NCBI GenBank assembly: GCA_900545305.1
Contig: UQYD01000002.1
Location: 1-64,000 of the forward strand
DNA length: 64,000 nt
Direction: 5' to 3'
DNA from: an uncultured Eubacterium sp.
GTDB lineage: Bacteria; Bacillota; Clostridia; Lachnospirales; CAG-274
Below the pieces are notes generated by a model that ran no database searches, was not told where the DNA came from, and worked only from the letters and a program-made list of their open reading frames with translations. Position 1 is the stretch's first letter, and each line of letters starts with the position of its first letter. Shown piece by piece: positions 1 through 8,110 of this stretch. Made by a program: the position numbers and the translations under genes.

Positions 1-31
1 ATTCTTTTTTGTACTCATAGCTATAACGCAT
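1..31 (-). CDS. Transposase N-terminus (partial, runs off the left edge)
   Basis: An ATG at 31 on the minus strand opens a frame reading MRYSYEYKKE before the window ends. From memory this resembles the first residues of IS3-type OrfA helix-turn-helix proteins in clostridia, but ten residues cannot prove it. It has a good ribosome binding site (GGAGGG, 8 bases upstream). Alternatively it is an unrelated gene start. Confidence 0.45.
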   Translation of the reverse strand, partial: MRYSYEYKKE

Positions 32-36
32 TAAAA

Positions 37-70
37 TACCCTCCTTACTGGGTGTCCAGTAAAGAGGGTA
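37..70 (-). terminator. Hairpin overlapping the transposase ribosome binding site
   Basis: TACCCTC and TTACTGG (37-51) pair with CCAGTAA and GAGGGTA (56-70), with one mismatch and a 4-base loop. On the minus strand the 3' arm contains the GGAGGG Shine-Dalgarno of the gene starting at 31. Transcripts entering from the DUF368 gene would fold it and hide the site, a known IS self-restraint design. It may also end transcription of the upstream operon, though the following U-run is weak. Confidence 0.5.
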
Positions 71-95
71 CATATCAGGGAGAAAAGGGGATTTA

Positions 96-980
96 TTATT
101 TCACCTCCTTTCTGCAAAATTTAGGAGATAATTCTAATACGATTAAAACGATTATTCCTATAACAAAGCCTACTACATTAAAATTAGAAATCCCTAACAA
201 AGGCTGTGGGTTTTGAAGTGTTGTAGGTCCATAAGCTATAGCTACCAAAGAGCCAGCCACAAGTCCTACTATTGCATATATACATTCGCTTGTATACTTT
301 TTAAAGGCAATTCTAATAAGTTTTACAGAAGAAACCATACCAAACACTACGCCTAAACCTAAGGCAACTACTCCCATAAGAACTGATAAATCAAATGTCA
401 TAAGAGAGTGAACAGCCTTTATAGTTGGCAAATAAACTCCAAAAATAAGCAAAAGTGTTGAGCCTGAAATTCCCGGAAGTACCATTGCTGTAATAGCAAG
501 CATACCTACTATAAAAATATATGCTATCTGAAAAACAGATAATGATGCAAAATCCATTGTAATCCCAGAAGATATGCTATTTCTCAATATTGATAATCCG
601 GCAACAAGCACGAAACCAAAAACTGTATAACCAATGTTAATATATTTTCCTTTTATATTTTCCCATTGTGAACGCAATATAAAGGGAATTGCTCCTAAAC
701 TAAGTCCAAAAAATAATGAACTCATAAAATAAATATTCTTTTCGAAAAGTGCTGAAAGCAAAAGAATTGAGCTTAAAATTCCTATTATCCAGCCTATGCC
801 CATTTTACCTAAATATATAGCTGACTTTTTCATATTGTTTTTATCTCTTGCGAAAACATTATTAAGGGCATCTATGAAATTTTCATAAAATCCCATTATG
901 AAGGCTACCGTACCTCCTGAAACACCGGGTACACTATCTGCTAAAGCCATACAAAATCCATTTACAATATTTCTTATCAT
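96..980 (-). CDS. DUF368 polyprenyl-phosphate flippase-like membrane protein
   Basis: A 294-residue, strongly hydrophobic protein with about eight membrane segments. It carries DUF368 hallmarks: a near N-terminal DSVPGVSGGT motif and a second internal copy, LPGISGST (about residue 168), consistent with an inverted-repeat fold. DUF368 members (PopT) are known to return undecaprenyl phosphate across the cytoplasmic membrane. The start follows AGGAAG by 9 bases and overlaps the stop of the PAP2 gene by four bases (ATGA), so the two are translationally coupled. The partner removes the phosphate that makes C55-P, which supports a lipid-carrier recycling role. Substrate is inferred from family. Confidence 0.8.
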   Translation of the reverse strand: MIRNIVNGFCMALADSVPGVSGGTVAFIMGFYENFIDALNNVFARDKNNMKKSAIYLGKMGIGWIIGILSSILLLSALFEKNIYFMSSLFFGLSLGAIPFILRSQWENIKGKYINIGYTVFGFVLVAGLSILRNSISSGITMDFASLSVFQIAYIFIVGMLAITAMVLPGISGSTLLLIFGVYLPTIKAVHSLMTFDLSVLMGVVALGLGVVFGMVSSVKLIRIAFKKYTSECIYAIVGLVAGSLVAIAYGPTTLQNPQPLLGISNFNVVGFVIGIIVLIVLELSPKFCRKEVK

Positions 981-1507
981 ATTGCTACACTTCCTTTCTT
1001 TTTTTCGCCCAACTTAATACCCAAATCATAAGCCAATTTTCCAACAAGTACCCCCAACAGTACTCCTCCTAAAATGTCACTAGGATAATGAACATACAAA
1101 TACATTCTGGAAAAAGCTATTAAAAGTGACAACAAAGCTGACGGTATCCAAATTTTATTTTTACAAAAACACAATGCAGAAGTTACTGCAAAAGCTACTG
1201 CCGTATGCCCTGACGGAAAAGAAAAATCCTTAGGTATTGGAATTAACATATTTATATTTTTAACAACATTACAAGGGCGTATTCTGGCTACTAAAGGCTT
1301 TAACAAGCCATTGCAAAGCAGAACATCTAAAATAATTGCAAATGCTACTACAATACCTGCTTTTCGTGTTTTGGGAATAATAATCAAGGCTATATCTAAA
1401 ACTATCCACACAAAACCACCGTTACCTAATGAACTTATAAAAGGCATAAGCACATCGCCAATAGGAGTACGGAGAGTCTGTATATAATTTAAAATATCAA
1501 TCTCCAT
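977..1507 (-). CDS. PAP2-family phosphatase, probable undecaprenyl-diphosphate phosphatase
   Basis: A 176-residue membrane protein with all three PAP2 signature motifs: K70-(6)-RP, PSGH (98-101) and SR-(5)-H-(3)-D (133-144). These supply the phosphate-binding residues and the catalytic histidines. About five membrane segments. The ATG at 1507 was chosen over an upstream one because GGAAAGAGGTGA lies just before it. PAP2 enzymes of this size (BcrC/PgpB type) dephosphorylate C55-PP on the outer membrane face. Coupling to the DUF368 flippase gene makes that substrate likely; phosphatidylglycerophosphate is the alternative. Confidence 0.8.
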   Translation of the reverse strand: MEIDILNYIQTLRTPIGDVLMPFISSLGNGGFVWIVLDIALIIIPKTRKAGIVVAFAIILDVLLCNGLLKPLVARIRPCNVVKNINMLIPIPKDFSFPSGHTAVAFAVTSALCFCKNKIWIPSALLSLLIAFSRMYLYVHYPSDILGGVLLGVLVGKLAYDLGIKLGEKKKGSVAI

Positions 1508-1586
1508 ACCATTCACCTCTTTCCTTTGACTATATATTAAGGCAAATGTATAAACCAAAATTTTAAAAAGTTTAAACAGAATATAA

Positions 1587-1622
1587 AAAATCCCTTTGAG
1601 ATTTTTATCTCAAAGGGATTTT
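1587..1622 (-). terminator. Rho-independent terminator after the EamA gene
   Basis: A perfect stem, AAAATCCCTTTGAGAT and its complement, around a short TTT loop, followed by a U-run on the minus strand. It ends the HK-RR-EamA operon. Confidence 0.85.
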
Positions 1623-1633
1623 AAACGTAATTT

Positions 1634-2491
1634 TTATAAAATCATTATTAAAGTACCGGCTACAATTCCCACAAGCCCTATAGCTGACTTTATTGAAAGT
1701 TTTTCGTGGAAAACTATGTAAGAGAACAATATTGTCACAAGAATACTTAACTTATCTACCGGCACAACTACACTTGCCAAGCCATCTTGTAAGGCTCTAT
1801 AATAGCAAAGCCAACTTGCACCTGTTGCTATACCTGAAAGGCATATAAATATAAGTTCATTTTTAGGCACTTCTTTTACTTTATCTTTTTTACCGGTAAC
1901 TAAAACCATTATCCAAGACATTATAAGCACAACAAAGGTTCTTATAGCTGTACCTAAATTTGACTCAACACCTGAAATACCTATTTTACCAAGTATTGCT
2001 GTTAAGGCAGCAAACAAAGCTGAACCAAAGGCAAACAAAAGCCAACTGCTTTTATTTTCAGAGTTTGTACTTTTCTTTTTCTCTATCATAAGAAATGTAC
2101 CTACAGCAATTAAAACAATGGCCACACCTTTTACCAATGTAATGCTTTCGCCTAAAATTATGGCTGCAAGTATTATTGTTATTATTGTACTGGATTTATC
2201 AATAGGCACAACCTTGTTTATATCACCAATCTGTAAAGCCTTAAAATAGCACAACCAACTTGCACCTGTAGCAAGTCCAGACAGTATAAGGAATAAAAGT
2301 GTTTTACCGTCTATGGCACTTATCTGATTTTGCGAACCAACTATAAATACCATTAACCAAGAAAACAACAAAACTATAATAGTTCGAATACCGGTTGCAA
2401 CATCGGAATCTGTTTTCTTTATTCCACATTTCGCCAGTATAGAAGTAAGTCCGGCAAACAAGGCTGAACCAAAAGCAAATACTAACCACAT
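1634..2491 (-). CDS. EamA/DMT-family transporter
   Basis: 285 residues with ten predicted membrane segments in two EamA repeats (about 2-135 and 150-285). The halves are unusually alike: both start W-L-(V/L)-FAFGSALFA and both contain a SG(L/I)ATGASWLCY motif followed by a VP(I/V)DK loop. Most two-repeat EamA proteins have diverged much further, so this looks like a recent or conserved duplication. Family members export metabolites or amino acids; the substrate here is unknown. It starts 12 bases after the response regulator gene behind AAGGAGG, so it is probably controlled by that system. Confidence 0.8.
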   Translation of the reverse strand: MWLVFAFGSALFAGLTSILAKCGIKKTDSDVATGIRTIIVLLFSWLMVFIVGSQNQISAIDGKTLLFLILSGLATGASWLCYFKALQIGDINKVVPIDKSSTIITIILAAIILGESITLVKGVAIVLIAVGTFLMIEKKKSTNSENKSSWLLFAFGSALFAALTAILGKIGISGVESNLGTAIRTFVVLIMSWIMVLVTGKKDKVKEVPKNELIFICLSGIATGASWLCYYRALQDGLASVVVPVDKLSILVTILFSYIVFHEKLSIKSAIGLVGIVAGTLIMIL

Positions 2492-2503
2492 ATAAAAGCC
2501 TCC

Positions 2504-3196
2504 TTAAATTGCTTTAAATCTATAACCTGCACCCCACACTGTTTCAATATATTTAGGATTTTGAGGGTCTTTTTCGATTTTTTCTCTAATTCGATTAATA
2601 TGAACTGCTACCGTTGCATTGTCGCCCATAGCCTCATAACCCCAAACCTTTTCATAGAGAATCTCTCTGCTAAACACTATATCAGCATTTAACATTAAAA
2701 AAAGCAATAACTCGTATTCCTTATTTTTAAGTTCCACTTCTCTATCCTGAACGTAAACTCTGTGGGTTTCTGTATTTAAAAGTATTTCACCAAGTCTTAT
2801 TTCCGATTTAGGCTTTTTATGCTCTGTCAATCTTTCATACTGAGCAATATTCGCCTTTATTTTGGCTACAAGAACATTTGGAGAAAAAGGCTTTTCTATA
2901 TAGTCATCAGCTCCAAGACCCAGTCCTCTTATTTTATCAATATCCTCTCTTTTGGCTGTTACCATAAGTATAGGAATATTTATTTTTTCCCTTAATTTTC
3001 TGCATACTGTAAAGCCGTCCATTTTAGGGAGCATAATATCCAAAAGTATAAGGTCATACTTCCCACTTAAGCCACTTTCTAAGCCACTTAATCCGTCAGA
3101 ACATATTTCTGTTTCAAATCCATTGGCTACAAGATAATCACTTTCAATAGAGGCAATATCTCTGTCATCTTCTATAATAAGTATTTTCACAGGCAT
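2504..3196 (-). CDS. OmpR/PhoB-family response regulator
   Basis: 230 residues. A receiver domain (about 4-117) has the acidic pair E9/D10-D11, phospho-acceptor D53 in LLDIMLPKMDG, and the T/K switch residues (VTAKR and EKPF). The C-terminal winged helix (about 135-229) ends with the family-typical GAGYRF. It resembles VanR/PhoP-type regulators. The gene overlaps the 3' end of the kinase gene by ten bases. A GTG two codons downstream (3190) has a better-spaced ribosome site and could be the true start. Confidence 0.9.
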   Translation of the reverse strand: MPVKILIIEDDRDIASIESDYLVANGFETEICSDGLSGLESGLSGKYDLILLDIMLPKMDGFTVCRKLREKINIPILMVTAKREDIDKIRGLGLGADDYIEKPFSPNVLVAKIKANIAQYERLTEHKKPKSEIRLGEILLNTETHRVYVQDREVELKNKEYELLLFLMLNADIVFSREILYEKVWGYEAMGDNATVAVHINRIREKIEKDPQNPKYIETVWGAGYRFKAI

Positions 3197-4626
3197 ACAC
3201 CCTTTCTAGGCAAAGTTATAATAATAGTAAGTCCCCCATTTTCTCTATTTTCAGCCCTTATAGAACCATTTAATCTTTCAATTATTTTCGCTGTTATAGC
3301 AAGCCCCAATCCACTTCCACCGGAAGGATTTTCTCTGGCATTGTCGGTTCTATAAAAAACATCAAAAAGTTTATGTAATGAGGATTGTGTTACTCCTATA
3401 CCATCATCTGCCATTTTTATTGTACAGCTATTCTCATTTTTTTCAAGTTCTATACACAAATGTCCAACTTCTTTATTTTTGTATTTTAAGCTATTGTCTA
3501 TAATATTAAGCATTACTCTTAAAAACTGCTCTCTATCAATTTCAGCAACGCATTTATTAAGGTTACCTACAGATATTTCAAGACCCTTTTCCCTATATTC
3601 TTCACTGTAGTTTTCTACAATGTTTTCAATCTCTTTATCTAGTGCTACCATTTCTACTTTCATTGGGTATTCGTCTAAATCCAGTTTAGAAAATGTAAAT
3701 ATCTGAGATACTAACCTTTCTATATCCTCAGCCTTTTTCTTTATTATTCTTAAATAATTAAGCCTGATTTCTTCTGTCTTTGCTATACCGTCTAAAAGCC
3801 CCTCTACATAGGCTTTTATAGAAGTAAGTGGGGAACGAATGTCGTGGGATATTCCAGCCATAAGCTCTTTTCGACTTTCTTCATTTTTCTTAGTCTGTTC
3901 AACAGAGTCTTTCAGTCTTTTTGTCATTTCATTAAAAGCCTCAAAAACTGTCTTAAACTCATCATTTTCTGTATAAGTAACACTGTAATCAAGATTTCCT
4001 TTTCCTATTTCATTTACCCCATATACAAGTAAATTTAAAGGATTTTCAACTTTCTTAAACACATACTTTGTCAATATTCTATTTGTAATTAAAATGGCTA
4101 TAATTACTGACAATATAATGGCTAATAGTGAAAATACGCCTATCATTTTCAAACTCTTACTGGTGGTAATATGCTGTGTTCCCATTACGTAAATATCATA
4201 ATTTCTTCCATTATATGTTTCTGTCTTTCTGAAAACCCCTCTGCCCTGTGACGTAACTACAATGCCGTCACTATTTAAAAGCTGTGCTGATTTTATAATA
4301 TTTTTGTCGTCTGCCATTGTTTTGCCATAGGTATATATGCTATTTCCATTTTCCTGTATTTCAATAGCCATAACTCCGGTATTCAGCACATCTTCAAGTG
4401 TAGCCTTCTTCTGTGGAGAATTGTCCTTTATATAATGTTCCGCTAATTCAACAGCTCCTTGACTTGCCCAATAAAATTCACTATCACTATCCAAACCAAA
4501 ATTTGTACCACTTTTTACTACACTAAGCACTAAACCTATACAGCCTAAGCCAACAACTGTAGCAATAACTACAGGCACAACTATCATCATCAAATTAGAT
4601 AAAAACAACCTCTTTTTTATTGTCAT
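3187..4626 (-). CDS. Membrane sensor histidine kinase
   Basis: 479 residues. Membrane helices at about 8-36 and 160-183 flank a roughly 120-residue extracellular sensor. These are followed by a HAMP linker, a HisKA domain with H261 in SHDIRSPLTS, and an HATPase domain with N box (IDNSLKYKN), DDGIGV and GGSGLGLAI. The frame extends to a GTG at 4635, but the ATG at 4626 sits 8 bases after GGAGAGG and is preferred. The kinase is first in the operon, ahead of its regulator, the reverse of the usual order. The signal is unknown. Confidence 0.9.
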   Translation of the reverse strand: MTIKKRLFLSNLMMIVVPVVIATVVGLGCIGLVLSVVKSGTNFGLDSDSEFYWASQGAVELAEHYIKDNSPQKKATLEDVLNTGVMAIEIQENGNSIYTYGKTMADDKNIIKSAQLLNSDGIVVTSQGRGVFRKTETYNGRNYDIYVMGTQHITTSKSLKMIGVFSLLAIILSVIIAILITNRILTKYVFKKVENPLNLLVYGVNEIGKGNLDYSVTYTENDEFKTVFEAFNEMTKRLKDSVEQTKKNEESRKELMAGISHDIRSPLTSIKAYVEGLLDGIAKTEEIRLNYLRIIKKKAEDIERLVSQIFTFSKLDLDEYPMKVEMVALDKEIENIVENYSEEYREKGLEISVGNLNKCVAEIDREQFLRVMLNIIDNSLKYKNKEVGHLCIELEKNENSCTIKMADDGIGVTQSSLHKLFDVFYRTDNARENPSGGSGLGLAITAKIIERLNGSIRAENRENGGLTIIITLPRKGVCL

Positions 4627-4732
4627 AGCAACCACCTCTCCAGTAAAAGTATAACATAAAAATCAGTTGCAATATTAAACTGGAGTTAAAATATTCAGAA
4701 CAAGCCTCCAGATTTATTTTTCCGATTAACTA

Positions 4733-4765
4733 AAAAGTGCAGACAACCTAAGTCATCTGCACCAT
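4733..4765 (-). terminator. Terminator after the ABC ATPase gene
   Basis: GTGCAGA pairs with TCTGCAC across a 12-base loop and is followed on the minus strand by TTTTTAG. Confidence 0.75.
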
Positions 4766-4790
4766 AAAATTCAATATTATGTACTATAAA

Positions 4791-5903
4791 TTAGTGGCAA
4801 ATATTCTGTTCTGTTTCCTTATCGAAGAAGTGCATTCTGTTAAGGTCAAATGCAAGCTTTAACTTATCGCCAATCTTAGCATTTGTTCTTGCATTAACTC
4901 TTGCTGTAACATTCTGTCCGCCAACGAATGTATAGAGGTTAAGTTCTGCACCAAGAAGTTCTGTAACTTCAACTTCTGCATCAACAATACTTTCTGGAGA
5001 AGTATTAAGGAAAATATCTTCATTGTGAATATCTTCCGGTCTGATACCGAGGATAACTGTCTTGCCGATATAATCGCCTTCAGTAAGAGCCTTAGCCTTA
5101 GATTCTGGAAGTTTAAAGCTATATTCACCGAAGTTTGCATATACACCCTTGTCATCTTTTGAAATAGTAGCATCAATAAAGTTCATCTGTGGTGAACCAA
5201 TGAAACCAGCTACGAAAAGATTATCCGGTGCATTGTAAAGATTCTGAGGAGTATCAACCTGCTGAATAACACCATCTTTAAGAACAACAATTCTAGTACC
5301 TAAAGTCATAGCCTCTGTCTGGTCATGAGTAACGTAGATAAATGTTGTCTGTAATTTATGGTGAAGTTTAGAAATTTCAGAACGCATCTGAACTCTTAAC
5401 TTAGCATCCAAGTTAGAAAGAGGTTCGTCCATAAGGAAAACCTTTGGAGAACGTACAATGGCACGACCCATAGCAACTCTCTGACGCTGACCACCGGAAA
5501 GAGCCTTTGGCTTTCTGTCTAATAAATGTTCCAAATCAAGGATTTTAGCAGCTTCTCTTACTTTTTTGTCGATTTCGTCCTTTGGCACTTTTCTAAGTTT
5601 GAGGGCGAAAGCCATATTATCATATACTGTCATATGTGGATAAAGAGCATAGTTCTGGAAAACCATTGCAATATCTCTATCCTTAGGTGAAACAGTGTTA
5701 CAAAGCTTGTCATCAATGTAAAGTTCACCGTTAGAAATATCTTCAAGACCTGCAATCATTCTAAGAGTTGTAGACTTACCACAACCTGAAGGACCTACGA
5801 AAATAATGAATTCTTTATCTTCAATCTCTAAATTGAAATTTTTTACTGCCACAAATCCATTAGGATATTTTTTTACTATATTTTTTAATTTTACATCTGC
5901 CAT
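4791..5903 (-). CDS. ugpC: Sugar ABC transporter ATPase, MsmX/UgpC/MalK type
   Basis: 370 residues. The ATPase domain has Walker A GPSGCGKST (about 38-46), signature LSGGQRQRV (about 135), Walker B VFLMDEPLSNLDAKLR and the switch histidine in YVTHDQ. A C-terminal TOBE region (about 240-360) typifies carbohydrate importers. No permease or binding-protein gene is adjacent and the gene stands alone between a terminator and a long leader, as for the shared energiser MsmX of Bacillus, which serves several sugar transporters. The symbol reflects family rather than a proven substrate. The start is supported by AAGGAGG nine bases upstream. Confidence 0.85.
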   Translation of the reverse strand: MADVKLKNIVKKYPNGFVAVKNFNLEIEDKEFIIFVGPSGCGKSTTLRMIAGLEDISNGELYIDDKLCNTVSPKDRDIAMVFQNYALYPHMTVYDNMAFALKLRKVPKDEIDKKVREAAKILDLEHLLDRKPKALSGGQRQRVAMGRAIVRSPKVFLMDEPLSNLDAKLRVQMRSEISKLHHKLQTTFIYVTHDQTEAMTLGTRIVVLKDGVIQQVDTPQNLYNAPDNLFVAGFIGSPQMNFIDATISKDDKGVYANFGEYSFKLPESKAKALTEGDYIGKTVILGIRPEDIHNEDIFLNTSPESIVDAEVEVTELLGAELNLYTFVGGQNVTARVNARTNAKIGDKLKLAFDLNRMHFFDKETEQNICH

Positions 5904-6313
5904 CTAAACAATTTCCTCCTTGACTGACCGAATTAGGGACAATGCCTCCCCTTAAACAATTATATATATCATACCTCATTTTAGGTAAATCCTCTATGTA
6001 ATTATTAAACAAATTCGGTATACATAATTTATGCAAATTGCCTTTTAAAGGAATTTTTGAAAAAATATGAAGAAATTTTTACAAGGTTTGCACATAAAAC
6101 ATAGTTTTTTTGATGTGTAGTATAGGTAATTTTTATAGGCAAAAAAAAATTATGTCAACTTCCACAACTTTTACAATATTTTTTGGTATATTTTTTTGAC
6201 ATATACCCCTGTATACCCTCTAATTACAGTATTTTTATTATATTATCCATACTTATTGAATATGAAATATTTATTCTATTTTTTACAATTTTACTGTATT
6301 TTCTACCGTATTT
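5904..6313. other. Intergenic stretch, about 410 bases
   Basis: Very AT-rich. It must hold the promoter and leader of the ABC ATPase gene, which reads left from 5903; TATGAT and TATATAAT-like boxes lie near 5960-5975, but no convincing -35 element could be paired with them. No small gene with a ribosome binding site was recognised. The rest shows only poly-A/T runs. Confidence 0.4.
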
Positions 6314-6766
6314 TTACTTTTTAGAGCTTAATTCTTCATATTTTTGTAATATATTATCCAGCAAACTTCTATGTATTCTCTGTATTTGCCTTGAACTGAT
6401 TTCACAGGGCCAAAAAGTTGCCATAGTATCCCAATCCTGTTTTTTTATGTAACGGGCAACAAGCAAATTTTTATCCAGTATATTTAAGCCATCTACTATA
6501 CTATCCATTAACTCTTTAAACTTTGCTGTTTCCCTTACTATAGTATCTAGTTTTTTAATACGGCTTTTACAATACTCTAAGGCATTATTGGTAGTTTCCC
6601 TTATATCTTCGTCAATATAACAATCTACATCTTCCCTGTTCTTCTCCAAAGCCTTAGAAAGTTTAATATTTTCGTCTATCTCGTATTTATATTGTCGCAC
6701 ATAACTATTATAGTTTGCCCAAGCCGTTAGCATATCTTTGGTTTTTTCATATTCTTCTGTGGTCAT
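6314..6766 (-). CDS. Small HTH protein, sigma region 4-like or phage-type regulator
   Basis: 150 residues from the ATG at 6766. The N-terminal two thirds is highly charged and helical (probable coiled coil, many Glu/Lys). The C-terminal part has a pattern like a sigma-70 region 4 or phage late-regulator helix-turn-helix: ISSRQIQRIHRSLLDNI, about 120-137. I do not recognise a precise family; DUF1492-type proteins are the nearest memory. A longer frame upstream would run through its own promoter, so 6766 is preferred, although its GGAGAG is 14 bases away. Nothing nearby belongs to a phage, so the partner is unclear. A LexA-like box lies on its promoter. Confidence 0.5.
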   Translation of the reverse strand: MTTEEYEKTKDMLTAWANYNSYVRQYKYEIDENIKLSKALEKNREDVDCYIDEDIRETTNNALEYCKSRIKKLDTIVRETAKFKELMDSIVDGLNILDKNLLVARYIKKQDWDTMATFWPCEISSRQIQRIHRSLLDNILQKYEELSSKK

Positions 6767-6846
6767 TATTTTATACTCATCTCTCCTTTCTGTATAAAAA
6801 TAGATATATATTATAACAATAAAAAATGTATTTTTATGACATATAT

Positions 6847-6875
6847 ATGTTATCATTCGAACATATGTTTGTCAA
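6847..6875 (-). promoter_or_regulatory. Promoter with a LexA-like box
   Basis: On the minus strand, TTGACA (6875-6870), a 17-base spacer and TAACAT (6852-6847). The plus strand at 6858-6871 reads CGAACATATGTTTG, one base off the Gram-positive SOS box CGAAC-N4-GTTCG. A repressor bound there would cover the spacer and -35. Confidence 0.6.
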
Positions 6876-6914
6876 GTCTTTTTTATTATATAATAATTAG
6901 TATTATTTAGACCA

Positions 6915-6947
6915 CAAAAAAGGCGAAGAACTAAGTCTTCGCCTTTT
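6915..6947 (-). terminator. Terminator after prs
   Basis: AAAAGGCGAAGA pairs with TCTTCGCCTTTT across a 6-base loop and is followed by a U-run on the minus strand. Confidence 0.9.
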
Positions 6948-6957
6948 ATAAAACTTA

Positions 6958-7917
6958 TTAATATTCAAAAATCTTTGATACAGGTAAACCTTCGTGAATT
7001 CTGTAAATTGCATCAGCAAATACCTTTGCAACAGACTTCTGCTTAATCTTTGGAATGAGCTTTTCACCTGTAAGAGGTACAGTATCAAGAACTACGAGTT
7101 CTTCAATAACACTGTTCTGGATTCTTTCAATAGCAGCACCTGAAAGTACACCGTGAGTACAGCAAGCATAAACTTCCTTAGCACCCTTTTCTTTAAGTGC
7201 ATTAGCAGCATTAGTAATAGTACCGGCTGTATCAATCATATCATCATAAAGGATAACTCTCTTGTCCTTAAAGTCACCGATAATGTTCATAATTTCAGAA
7301 ACATTTGGTCTTGGACGACGCTTATCAACAATAGCAATAGGAATGTTAAGACCTTCTGCGAAAGCACGAGTTCTTGTAACACTACCAAGGTCTGGAGATA
7401 CAGCAACAACGTCTTCTGCACCAATACCAAACTTCTGTTCATAATACTTTGAAAGAAGTGGCATACCTACAAGGTGGTCAACAGGAATATCAAAGAAGCC
7501 CTGAATCTGTGCACAGTGAAGGTCCATTGTAATAACTCTGTCAGCACCAGCACTTGTAATAAGGTCAGCTACAAGCTTAGCACTGATTGGGTCTCTTGCC
7601 TTTGCCTTTCTATCCTGTCTAGCATAGCCATAGTAAGGAATAACGGCATTAATTCTACCAGCAGAAGCTCTCTTAACTGCATCAATAGTAATAAGAAGCT
7701 CCATAAGATTGTCGTTTACAGGGTTGCTAGTAGGCTGAACGATAAATACATCAGCACCTCTTACTGTTTCGTTAATTCTTACGCTGATTTCACCATCGCT
7801 AAACTTACCGATTTCAGACTTGCCAAGGGCAAGACCGAGGTCACTAGCAATGTGTTCAGCTAAAGATTTATTGCCGTTACAGCCGAAAATCTTAATACTG
7901 CCACCACTTATATCCAT
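6958..7917 (-). CDS. prs: Ribose-phosphate pyrophosphokinase (PRPP synthetase)
   Basis: 319 residues, the normal class I length. It makes PRPP from ribose 5-phosphate and ATP for purine, pyrimidine, His and Trp synthesis. Visible motifs: PYYGYARQDRK, the PRPP-synthase signature starting DLHCAQIQGFFDIPVDHL, and the ribose-phosphate loop DDMIDTAGT. The frame is open further upstream, but an AGGAGGAG five bases before the ATG at 7917 fixes the start; the upstream part is leader. It is monocistronic, with its own terminator. The leader contains the folded element at 7968-8110. Confidence 0.95.
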   Translation of the reverse strand: MDISGGSIKIFGCNGNKSLAEHIASDLGLALGKSEIGKFSDGEISVRINETVRGADVFIVQPTSNPVNDNLMELLITIDAVKRASAGRINAVIPYYGYARQDRKAKARDPISAKLVADLITSAGADRVITMDLHCAQIQGFFDIPVDHLVGMPLLSKYYEQKFGIGAEDVVAVSPDLGSVTRTRAFAEGLNIPIAIVDKRRPRPNVSEIMNIIGDFKDKRVILYDDMIDTAGTITNAANALKEKGAKEVYACCTHGVLSGAAIERIQNSVIEELVVLDTVPLTGEKLIPKIKQKSVAKVFADAIYRIHEGLPVSKIFEY

Positions 7918-7967
7918 TTGTTCTCCTCCTAAAAATAAGTCATTAGTATTCATTAATATTTCTTTTT

Positions 7968-8110
7968 CAAATTTCATTTTGAAACTTCGTTTCTTTGCTT
8001 CGCAAATTTGTTTGTTCCTCACAAACTAAAATGAAATTTGTCCTCGGCTTTCGCCTCGGTAACTTATCTCGGAAAATCGTGAGCAAGCTCCCATTTTCCT
8101 TCAATAAGTT
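7968..8110 (-). ncRNA. Compact multi-hairpin element in the prs leader
   Basis: A 13-base perfect outer stem (7968-7980 with 8028-8040) encloses three abutting hairpins at 7981-7993, 7994-8006 and 8010-8026. Next comes a stem capped by a GAAA tetraloop on the minus strand (8043-8058), with GA/AG mismatches opposite each other. Last is a nested hairpin (8061-8110: AACTTAT/ATAAGTT, GGAAAAT/ATTTTCC, GAGC/GCTC). It could be a structured leader RNA of prs or a palindromic genomic repeat. No known riboswitch consensus was recognised. Confidence 0.5.

Larger units (their letters stand above)
1..72 (-). mobile_element. End of an IS element (IS3-like), cut by the window edge
   Basis: Read on the minus strand, an end starting 5'-TGTACCC at position 72 is followed by a hairpin (37-70), a Shine-Dalgarno GGAGGG and an ATG at 31. 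The 5'-TG end and the short leader before a transposase-like start fit the IS3 family. Only one end is in the window, so target duplication and length cannot be seen. The call rests on little sequence. Confidence 0.5.

Noticed and set aside
2504..4626. walRK
   Set aside because: The kinase lacks the PAS domain typical of WalK, the order is kinase first, and the neighbour is an EamA transporter; it fits a VanR/S-like pair better.
6183..6452. Plus-strand hydrophobic frame (FFDIYPCIPSNY start)
   Set aside because: AT-rich shadow without ribosome site, overlapping the HTH gene on the other strand.
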